Shown here: positions 36,972 to 46,900 of the stretch, in pieces
Numbering within the stretch: position 1 is the stretch's first letter
How the letters are laid out: the number at the start of each line of letters is the position of its first letter
Assembly: GCA_003116995.1 (NCBI GenBank)
Contig: BDSL01000004.1
Span: 1,984,001-2,048,000 of the forward strand
Source: Yamagishiella unicocca
Lineage: Eukaryota; Chlorophyta; Chlorophyceae; Chlamydomonadales; Volvocaceae
Length of the DNA stretch: 64,000 nt
Reading direction: 5' to 3'
Translations under genes and position numbers: made by a program
Notes under the pieces: model-generated
What the model was told of the DNA's origin: nothing
The model's input: the letters and a program-made list of their open reading frames with translations, nothing else
The model's database searches: none

Positions 36972-37735
36972 CTACCCGCGGAACGACTCCGGAATCCGTA
37001 GTCGACTGCGGCCATCCCAAGCCGATCAAATGCGCGCAAAGGAGCGAATAAAGAGTTGTAAGGGTGCAGCAGACGGGAGTTCGTGGCAGTGGTTACGGTA
37101 GGCGTGTGAGGGTAAGTCAGGTGCGCCGAAGGGGCGCGACGAGGGCAGGGACAGTAAATTGAGCCGTGGATACGACATAGGATGAGGGGTGGGGTTGCTC
37201 CGCCCGCACTCCGCCACAATGTCGACCTCACCTCCTGTTTCATGACCGTTACCCCCACGCACCCAACGGTATTCGCACTTACGTCAATCAATGTGGCAAC
37301 CAGAATGGCATTCAGTACGGCGTTCAGACCTCACTTGCGCCTAGTAGGCGAACTTACAATCAACAGCAGGTACCGTCGCAATGGAGTGGATAACACACAA
37401 CTGGGGGCTCCTCAGGGCAGAATGCGTTACGGGAAACCATGTTTGGCTAGGATTGCAAGGGCCGCGCCACTGTTTTGGTTGGCACAATTATTTTCTCTTG
37501 TTTGTCGGCATGGCGACGGCTTTTGTGTGCTTGTTGCAAGGCCGGCTCTGCGTACACATCACAGCTCTCGCATCGCCCTCCGAATCCACTCCTGGATCTC
37601 AAGATCGATCGTAGCAGTTAGCGAGCCGCCTTCCGTGTCGAGGGATGCGGTGCACGGCGTGTGATAGAATGGACCCTACATGGCAGTGAAACGAGGACCG
37701 CGAGGTCCCTTGCAGCCACAGGCGCATGTGCGCTG
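36972..37735. other. block-B-specific segment of about 760 bp
   Basis: Block A joins 'tgtgctaccc' to 'aggatgcagtggcg' across about 40 bases, whereas B has about 760 bases here. No gene, TIR or target duplication was recognised, so it may be an insertion in B or a deletion in A. Confidence 0.75.
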
Positions 37736-39142
37736 AGAGGATGCAGTGGCGTCCAGGGGATCCTGGCAGCTGCCGGGTGGGAGAGCAGTTGGTCCATGCA
37801 GGCCCATGCTCGACCAAACCGCCGCCATACGTGGTTCAGACAAACCGCCACCATATATGGATCCGTTGATGGCTGCCCAGCTATCCCCCACCTCATCAGG
37901 GGGGCCGCCTGCAGACAGGGAACACCTTTTATGGGCGCTCAAGTTCTCCTTAAGAGGGCGATGCAATGACTTGACGGTTGTTATGTGCCAACGGCCAAGG
38001 GTGTGTGTTGATGATAGTATTAATAATAGTTGTACTTGCCACACAGAGCTCCAGACCAAAAGGTAGACTCGGTTGTTGGTTGTTGGCGGTTGGGGGTTGG
38101 TTGATGGTTGTTGGTCCACCACGCGTGCGCCAATACCTCAGCAATTCATGACCGTCTCGCGTGGGTGGACGCGGGCTCGCACCCTGCACGGCGGACAGCG
38201 GCAAACAGCCGCAGAAGTGGCGCCCGGCGTGAAGGCAAGCAGGGTTCATGCCCGGGGAACAGCCTAACGTCGGAGCCTATCGACAAGTCATTCACCAGGG
38301 TTGGCAACGGATGGGTGCGGAAATGCAAACATTCATCCTTCAGGAGGCCAACTGGCGGTTAATGCGGTTTGCGAGCTGCTTTGGGCCTCTTTCGGCGTGC
38401 TGCGTGCTGCGAAGGACGTGCACTAGGCAAGCGCGCGTACTCCGACATAACCTAACGTAATTATATTTTAGTCGTAGACGCCTTGTTACGTAGTTATCCA
38501 TGGTTGTAGCAATGACTAGCTGCTCGCATGCCCTCCGTGGGCACAGTTCAGCGTGTGGACGGCCCTCAAGGCCCGTGACGGGCCGACGACAACGATGCTC
38601 AGCTGCACTTCTTGTAAAATGTAGTATTGCAAGTTCTCCTTTTGGTCTCGTCACCAAGGAGCGCGGCTTCCTACCTTCGGTCGACCCTCTACGACGGTGA
38701 GTGAGTCCACTCCCTCACCGGCGATTAATCAAACGCTGTACAGCTACCGGTACATATTTCACGGAAGGGTTAAATTCCTATGCTGCCGCTACTTGCGGTC
38801 ATCGCGCTTTAGGGCTGCCAATTTTCGCGCCCAGCAGCCTTGACGAGCGACAGATCGAAATCTAGTCGGAAAAGGCAAAAATTGGTCGGCTGGCCTCAAA
38901 TGTGCAGCATCGGGCAGAGCCGACCCACGGGGCCGAAGCAACGTCCCATACGCGATCAGCGACTGCGGCGCACACCCAGGGCCCAAACCACTTGCGTTCG
39001 GCAGGCGCTGAAAACCTTATCGGTCGCAGCTCCTCCAGTTCAAAAACTGCTGCAGGGCTGCGGCGGCGACTGCGGCAACCTAGCCCCCCCGGTCTCCTCG
39101 CACCGAATACTACCATGGCGCCCCTCGTGCAGGCTTGCGCTC
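37736..39142. promoter_or_regulatory. IDO upstream region (block B)
   Basis: Nearly identical to 15110-16530 of block A. No protein family recognised. The last several hundred bases should contain the IDO promoter and 5' UTR. A Kozak-like ATGGCG at 39115 lies in a different frame from IDO and could act as an upstream start. Confidence 0.45.
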
Positions 39143-42100
39143 ATGCAGCACGATGCCGCCGCCGCAGAGTGGGAGGCGGCACTGGCGGATTTGCCCAAAC
39201 TGGCAGTAGCGGCCGGAGGCGCCCAGGCCGGTGACAGCGGCCCCACCCGCGGCGGTGTTCTACGGAGGGCGCTGCGGGCGCTTCCGCCTTTCCCGTTGGA
39301 CAAGCTGCCGCTACCCCGGCCGGACGAGCCGGCGGGGGAAAGCGCCTTAGCGTCCGTCGACGGCGCGTCTGGGGCTGAGGCTGCGGAGCTTTGGCGGGCG
39401 TACTTGCTGCTGTCCTTCCTGGCGCACGTGGGTTGGGTTGGTTGGACGTTGGACGTTGGAAGTTGGACGTTGGGCGTGGGGCGTTGAGGGCCAGGGGGCG
39501 CGGTCAAAGGAGCCGGGGCGGAGGAGCATTACAACCCAAATCCGTTGAGACGTCTGTCAGCATCCATATGTAGCCTCGTAAAACCCTATTTCCCCGGTGC
39601 GAACCCGGCATCTGCCACATCCCCGATGCAAACCCGGCTCCTGCCACATCCCATCCCCCGCCAAACAGGCCTACGTCTGGTGCGAGCCGGGCCCGCCGCC
39701 CAGCTCGCTGCCCGCCGTGCTGGCCGTCCCGTGGGTCCGTGTGGCTGCTGCCGTGGGCATGCCGCCGGTGCTGACCTACGCAACGTACAACCTCTACAAC
39801 TGGCGGCGGTTGGACCCTGCCGGGCCGCTGCACCTGGGAAACATCGTGTGTCTGCAGGTGGGATGCACCGCTGCACCTGGGAAACATCGTGTGTCTGCAG
39901 GTGGGATGCACCGCTGCACCTGGGAAACATCGTGTGTCTGCAGGTGGGATGCACCGCTGCACCTGGGAAACATCGTGTGTCTGCAGGTGGGATGCACCGC
40001 TGCACCTGGGAAACATCGTGTGTCTGCAGGTGGGATGCACCGCTGCACCTGGGAAACATCGTGTGTCTGCAGGTGGGATGCACCGCTGCACCTGGGAAAC
40101 ATCGTGTGTCTGCAGGTGGGATGCACCGCTGCACCTGGGAAACATCGTGTGTCTGCAGGTGGGATGCACCGCTGGGGGGTGTTGAGGAGGAACCGTGGAT
40201 GCCAGAGAAAACCGTTTAGGACAGACTTTTTGAGATGCATGCTGGAGAACTGGGTTGGGGATACGAACGGGGGGTTGCAACGGTGTGGTCTCGGAGCTGT
40301 CTGGGGCGAGACACCGACGAGGGGGGGGGGACAAGGGGTGGCGGCCGGCCAGGAGCGAGGCCGTACATACTTTGCACCCGCGTGCCGTCCTGTGGCCTGA
40401 GCCTCAGCCCGTGTCGACGCCCGAGCCAAGAAAAAACAGACCGCGCCCTGAACTGTCATCGACCCTCCCTCACCATGCTGCCAACCTCCCGCGCCCCCTT
40501 GTTCCGCCCTTCGCACCTTCGCGCCCAACTACCCAACCACCCAACGACACGACCCCCCCAGAACTTCCTGGGCGGCCCCGACGAGGAGTGGTTTCGACTG
40601 GTGCACGTGGACATCGAGGGCAGGGCGGGGCCGGCCGTGGCTGGGCTGGAGGCCATGCAGTCGGCAGCGGCGGCGGTGAGGCCCGCGGTGGTGCAGGCCG
40701 GAGGGCCGCAGGCGTAGTAGGTAGTAGTGTCTGCACGGCGCAGCCGTCACGGATGAAAGGCACATACACACACCTGCGATGCTGGTCTCCGCCAACCCTG
40801 CCAGTCAGTTGCGAGGGGGGTGACCTTATGGTGCCGGGCGAGGCTTGTACTGAGTCCTACCCCGTCTCCCGTCTCCCCTCGTTCTCCATCCCGTCTCCCG
40901 TCTGCTGCCCTCTCCCCTGTTGTCTGTCTGTCTGTCTGTCTGTCGGTTGGTCTGTCTGTTGTGGCGGATGCGGCCCAGGACGACCCGGCTGCCGTGGTGG
41001 CTGGCCTCACTGACGTGGCGGCGGCGCTTAGGGACATGCAAAACACGCTCTCTCGGATGGGTGAGAAGCGGGGGGGGAAGCTGGGAACGTCGGACAGATG
41101 GGGCATCCAGTAGCGGGAGCGGTGGCAGCAGCAGCATCACGCCGGGTAGAGCAGGGGAGGCTGTGGGGCGTGGGCGGCCGATCGGTGCGGGGCATGTGTC
41201 ATTATCCGTGCCATCCGTACAGCAGCAGCACCGTACATCGTCCCGTACATTGACAACTGTCCTAACCGCCCCCAACGCGATGTCACAGCAGTGCGCTGAG
41301 GGACGCGCGCGTACCTCTCCTCCCCGCCTACCCCCCCCAGGCGAGAAGTGTGACCCGTACATCTACTACCAGCGCGTACGGACGCCCATGTCGGGCTGGC
41401 GCAACAACCCCGACCTGCCGCAGGTACGACTGAGGCACATCCGCCACTCGTAGCAGCTACCAACCAGGCTTCGGGTCCCACTGCCCCTTGGGCTGCACGG
41501 CCGCCAATCACCCAACCCCTTAAAAACCCTACGCCATCTCCCCCCGCCGCCCGCGACCGTCCCACAAACCCACCAGGGCCTTATCTACGAGGGCGTCAGC
41601 ACCGAGCCCATGCAGGTAGGATGGTGGGTCGCTCCAGGGATAGCGGAGATGCTGCGCCGTGGGGGCGAACCTGCTGCTGTCTGACACCCTACTGGCGCTT
41701 TTGTTACCAGCCGTACCCCAACCGCTGTCAACACTCAACAGCCCGGAACACTCCACACAACACTTGCAACAGCGCTCGCCCGCCAGAACTCCCGATGCCC
41801 CGAAATCCATATGCTGACCCTGATCCCCGATCCCCCAAAATCCACGCGCCCGGCGGGGTGGCTGCTGTCTGGTACAACCAACCGCACATCGTGTGGGACA
41901 CGCCACGAGCGCAGCTATACGGCGAGACGGGGGCGCAGTCGAGCGTGCTGCACGCGTTCGACGCCGGGCTGGGCGTCCAGCACGACCAGGTACGACACGG
42001 ATACGACGTGGGTACGACTCGGTGCGGCGGTTGCGCAACCGAGCTGCGCGAGAGGAGCCCAGGTTGTCGTGTAGGTTCGTCGGCGGGCTTGTACGGCACG

Positions 42101-42738
42101 TGAGGCCTGCCTACGTGCCTAGTCCTGCTGCGCCTGCTGGCGCGTTAGGCGTGGAACTGAGGCGGCCCCTGCCGGCTGTGTCGCATAGCTCCTCTACTGT
42201 GCTCGAACCCCTCCCCCCTTCCTGCGGACGCCGCACCCCTTGCTGGGGTTCTCCGCCCCCCCAAAAAAGGTCTATGCGAAGCCTACGCGCCAACTGTATC
42301 GCTCACGTCGCGTAAACGGTATTTTTACAACCCTCCCCCTCCCATGGTTCTAGCTCTTGGTCTGGAACCCATTGTAACCGTTACAACAACAACAATGAAA
42401 TGATTCAGGTGTGGCTCCGAGAGTACCTGGGCGCCATGGTGCAGCACATGCCGCCGCCGCATAGGGCCTTCCTGGCGCGCCTCGCCGCCGCCAACGGCGG
42501 CGCTTCCAACGTCCGGTCGTACGTCATGTCGCACGGCGGCGGCGCCGGCGGTGAGCTGCGCGACGCGTACAACGCGGCGGTTGAGGAAATGGAGAAGTTT
42601 CGGAGCCAACACAAGGCGTTTGCGTTCAACTACATCGCCAAGTGGGCCAAGCGGGAGGCCACCGGCACGGGTGGCAGCGACTTCATGCCGGCTCTGGCAG
42701 GGTACCGGGACACCACCAGCCGCCACCTGCTGGGGTGA
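39143..42738 (+). CDS. IDO: indoleamine 2,3-dioxygenase, complete (398 aa)
   Basis: Haem dioxygenase that opens the indole ring of tryptophan to give N-formylkynurenine, first step of the kynurenine route. Eight exons in one frame: 39143-39427, 39669-39857, 40562-40675, 40979-41060, 41341-41423, 41577-41615, 41915-41989, 42409-42738 (398 aa, usual family length). Signatures in order are 'AELWRAYLLLSFLAH/AYVW', 'VLTYATYNLYNWR', 'DEEWFRLVHVDIEG', 'EKCDPYIYYQRVR', 'GLIYEGVS', 'GETGAQSSVLHAFDAGLG' and 'HMPPPHRAFL'. The proximal haem-ligand His (about residue 357) is in 'FRSQHKAFAFNYI', and 'GTGGSDFMP' follows near residue 375. No transit or signal peptide is evident, so cytosolic is likely. Exon 2 ends in the first unit of a 43-bp VNTR with seven extra donors. 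The start is uncertain: ATG 39143 keeps the frame, but its context is weak. Confidence 0.94.
39828..40171 (+). repeat. 43-bp minisatellite of an IDO exon-intron junction, 8 units
   Basis: Eight 43-bp units (344 bp) in which each copy includes 'GTGTGTCTGCAG/GTGGGATG', the exon-2 end plus splice donor. Block A has three units. The array has no stop in any plus-strand frame. Confidence 0.97.
42345..42398 (+). mobile_element. LINE 3'-tail relic at the end of IDO intron 7
   Basis: 'GGTTCTAGCTCTTGGTCTGG', then 'AACCCATTGTAACCGTTACA' and (ACA)n, ending 10 bases before the CAG acceptor of IDO exon 8. It is the same tail as at 14915 and 36380. The element seems to provide most of the 3' splice-site region. 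Confidence 0.85.
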
Positions 42739-43982
42739 GCCAACCGGCCCGGAGGCGGTTGGGAGTTGAGCAGTTGAGGCGGTTGGAGGGGTGAGGCAGT
42801 TGGGGCGTGCAGGTACCGGTAGGTCGCGTCCATGTGCTTCGGGGGCTCCTAGCTGGTGGTGGGTAGGAGCTGGGCGGAGGGGCTGCTGTTGAGGTGGCTG
42901 GGATCGCCGGGCAGGGCGCTTGGTCGGGCGTACAGCCGGGGGATGTGTGTGCAAGTGGACTTACAATGACTGCAAGTCGTGAGACGCACGTGTGTGAGTG
43001 TAGGTCGAGGTCCATCTAATTGGATCAAATTTATGAGGGTAGCTTGGTAGCTAGGTTGCCCCCAGGCACCGTAGCCTGCGTGTTGTTGCAGGCTGGCGGT
43101 TCGACAGTTGAGCCCATGAATGGTTTCGTGAAACTGTGCTGCAGCTCTGCAAGGGCACGATTGTTGTTGGCGGTCGTTAGCAGCCAGAGCCAGCGGGCCC
43201 ACATTGCTTGCATGGCGCTCGAAAGGCTTGGGACTTGGGGGAAGATGGGGGTTTTGGGTCAGCACACGAGACGTCCAAAGTTAATCGCCGACTTGGCCAC
43301 GTGATGGCAACCTACGAACGACGTGGCATGTTTGGATTCCTTTTCATCTGCTCCGTGAGGCTGATCTTTAGGGCAGGGATGGAGGATTGCATCGGGCTGT
43401 TGCTCGTAGCTGCGCCGCTGAGGCATTTGGCGCCAGAGCCCGGACCCCAGCTCCCCAGGACATACGGGGACACGCAGTAACAGTGTGGTGCCGAGCCTTC
43501 CGCCGCAGAGGTGGTCCTCGTCTTCGACCGAATGTTTCGTGTTTTGCTGTAACAGCCGGTCGGATCGATCGTGTAATGGCACCCCGCACTGAGGCACCCG
43601 CGGCGGTGTGCTGCAGCGTGCAGGGTCAGGAGAGTGTTGACTAGCTCGCGACGCTGCCGACCTAAAAGGCTCGCTAGAGCATCAGGCCCTGCCCGGCCTC
43701 CTCCGTCTAAACTACCTCACGTGCCACCAACCGCCAACCACCACGCGCGCAGCCCGCTGCGCGAAACCTGCAACCCGCCTCAAAAGCCCTCCCTGGACTT
43801 CTTCCCCTTTCCCGTTCGTACATCTGCAACCCCACCCCCCACCACGCCATGACGCCACGGCCCCAACCGCCACGCCACCCCGCCTCCTCTTTTCCCGCCA
43901 TCCGCACCCTAAGCCACCGCCGCCGCCTGTCTACTAACGGACTGGACCCCGTGGGGCCGCCTAAACACGGCGTCCTCATTCA
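42739..43982. other. intergenic between IDO and RPT4 (convergent 3' flanks)
   Basis: IDO (plus) and RPT4 (minus) converge here; the segment should hold both 3' UTRs. No further gene recognised. Confidence 0.6.
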
Positions 43983-46900
43983 TCACTTGTGGCCGCCGTC
44001 GCCGAATGCCGAGTCGTAGTTGAGGGTGGTCTCGAGCTTCTTGGCGTCAGCCATCTTGCGAACGGCCTGCGGGATAGGCAGGTGGGGTTTAGGGTTTACA
44101 GAGGTGTTATAACGAATAAAATCCCCACGTGGTAGGGGCAACCAGGAGAGATGGTACTAACTAGCTACTTAGGCAAGTTGGGTTTAGGGTTTAGGGGTAA
44201 CAAGGTAGGAGGGTACTACTAGCTACATATGCGTTTGCTGGCTGGGGTTGTGGGCCGCGTAGGGAGCCGCGAGGGTGCGGGCTGTGAGGTGGGTAGTTGC
44301 ACCATGGGGCCCTCCCGTGGGGTCCCCCCCTCCTCTGTCGGCCGTGGATTCGCGGATTCTCTTTAAACCCCCCTCCTCTGTTGTAACCTATCCTGGACTC
44401 CCTGGATCCTGGATCCACTCCCATGCCGCGCCAGCTGCCCCACCTTCATGTAATCCTCGTGCACCACGTAGTCCCGCTCGTCGCGGATAGCGAACATGCC
44501 CGCCTCGGTACAGATGTTGCGCAGGTCGGCGCCGTTGAAGCCCTGGGGTGGGGCCGTGCCGGGTGGGTCATGGCAGAGCAGAGCTAAAACCGGGGAGCCG
44601 GCAAAGGATGCAAAGCATTCCTAGGTCCGGGTGGGATGGGTGGCCGGGAAGGAATGAGGCGGAAAACACGTCCATACCACCGGCAGGGCAAGTGGGGTGC
44701 AGGGGGCCGGTGACGCTTTGGAGACCCCAGCTAAGCCGGGGAGGGGCATTCAGGAAGCCACGGAAGTGAGGATCGGAAGCCACGGAAGCGAGGAGGGGGG
44801 TGCGAGCGCGCGGCAGACACGCAGCTGCTTTCTTCCTGCGGACGCTCTCAACCCGCGTGGACCCACGGGTCGACGGGCCCTTGCCTCTCCCCACCCGCCC
44901 GACCCTCACCTCCGCCAGCTTGATGACTGCCTCGTAGTCGATGTCGCCGTGCTTGGCCAGCTTGGAGGAGTGGATCTTGAGGATCTCCATCCGAGCGTTC
45001 TCGTTGGGCAGCGGGATCTCGATCTTGCGGTCTAGGCGGCCAGGACGCAGCAGTGCGGGATCCAGCACGTCAGGCCGGTTGGTGGCCATGATCATCTTGA
45101 CCTGCGCACCGGGGAAGGGGGGTTGGCGCAAAAAACCACTTACACGGGTGTGGGGGCCGGAAGCCCACGGCCAGGATCCGGACGAGGTCGAGGATGGGGG
45201 TGCGGGAGGTGAGTGCTTCGTAAAGGGTTACGCGCGTGTCGATTTGACTGGGCCGGGGCTTAGGGTGCCACGCTCCCTCCCCCGGCCCGGTGGCTGCCGC
45301 CCGCCTCCCTTCCCCCCCAGCCGCCGCCACGGTGTTTTTTCGGGCATCCAGGGTCCCCTTCGAACCCCCCCAGCCTCCGCCCGACCTTGCCGACCACGTC
45401 GAAGCCGTCCAGCTGGCTGAGCAGCTCCATGAGCGTGCGCTGGATCTCGCGGTCTGCGGAGGTGCCCTCGCTGAAGCGCCGCCCGCCGATGGCGTCCACC
45501 TGCGCCGCGTGGTGCGCAGTGCGGCGAGGACCGCAGCGCAGCGAGAGCTTGTGAGGTGTGCAAACCACCATGTGTGCTAACCACCATGTGTGCTAATCAC
45601 CATGGAAGGGTTGTGAGGGGTGCAAATCACCGTGCAAGGGTTGCGATGGGTGCTAATCACCATGGAAGGGTTGTGAGCGGTGCTATCTCGATCTCCGGCA
45701 GCACGTGTTTCTCCCGCCTCTGCCCACCTCGTCCATGAAGATGACGCAGGGCTGGTGCTCCTTGGCGTAGCCGAACATCTCCCGGATGATGCGGGCAGAC
45801 TCGCCGATGTACTTGTCCACGATGGCGGAAGACACCACCTGGAGGCGGGGCGGACACCGGGATTAGGGTTTCTAGGGGTTGGGAGGGTTAGGGTTCTGGT
45901 TTTTTGGGGGGGGGAAAGGGGCATTGCTTACATGCAGGGTCGGCGAATGCCGAGTGTTAATATGTTGGGCTGTGCTCGACGTGTGGAAGGAAGAGCGGCA
46001 GGGGTTGTTGGGGTGTCATGGTCGACACGTTTTACATGAGGTGCGGGAGGAAGGGCGTGTGCCCACCCCCCCTTGCTCCAGTGCTTCTGCCATTCTCCCT
46101 CCAGCCCGCCCGCCTGCCCTAAGGCCCGCCTCCCCTAAGGGCCCCGCCTGCCCTAACCCCCCACCTTGAGGAAGTTGGCATCGATGTTGGAGGCAATGGC
46201 GCGAGCCAGCAGCGTCTTGCCGGTGCCTGGCGGGACGCGAATGCGGCGGGAGGGGGGGACGCGGTGGTGGGTCGGTGGGTCGGTCAGGGAGCCTGGGTGC
46301 TGCTGGCGCTGCAGGGGGCACCGATGCGGTGGTCCTGACAAAACCACCGATGTGGTGATGATCCTTAGTGCTCGTGGATTCCATCCCCGTTCAACCCTCG
46401 CCTGGCACCTGATCACCCCCCTGCCCCCCGTCCCGTGGATCCATCCCCGTTCAACCCTCGCCTGGCACCTGATCACCCCCCTGCCCCCCGTCCCGTGGAT
46501 CCATCCCCGTTCAACCCTCGCCTGGCACCTGATCACCCCCCTGCCCCCCGTCCCTCGCTTACGCCCACACTCGCCGTCTCGCCCCCCCCACCAGCCCCCT
46601 TGCACACGCAGCCGCACACCCTTACCCCTACATCCACAACCATCCCCCCTCCCCCCCTCCCTCCTCATCTAAGCTCCCCAGCATGCACCTCAATCAACGT
46701 CTGTCCTAAATGGTTTTTCGCGCATCCACGGGTCTTCCTCCCGTCCCCTCCACCCTCCCTCCCCTCCTCCCTCCCCTCCCCTCCTCCCTCCCCTCCTCCC
46801 TCCCCTCCTCCCTCCCCTCCTCCCTCCCTCCCGGCCAGCGGCCTCACCTGGCGGACCGTACAGCAGCACTCCCTTGGGCGGCTTGATTCCCACCCTCAGG

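Larger units (their letters stand above)
32820..41428. repeat. segmental duplication block B
   Basis: Direct duplicate of 11067-18604, about 1.1 kb longer because of extra insertions (LINE tail in a propeller intron, about 360 bp at 36065-36430, about 760 bp at 36972-37735, and five more 43-bp units in IDO). The complete IDO gene extends beyond the shared block. Confidence 0.93.
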
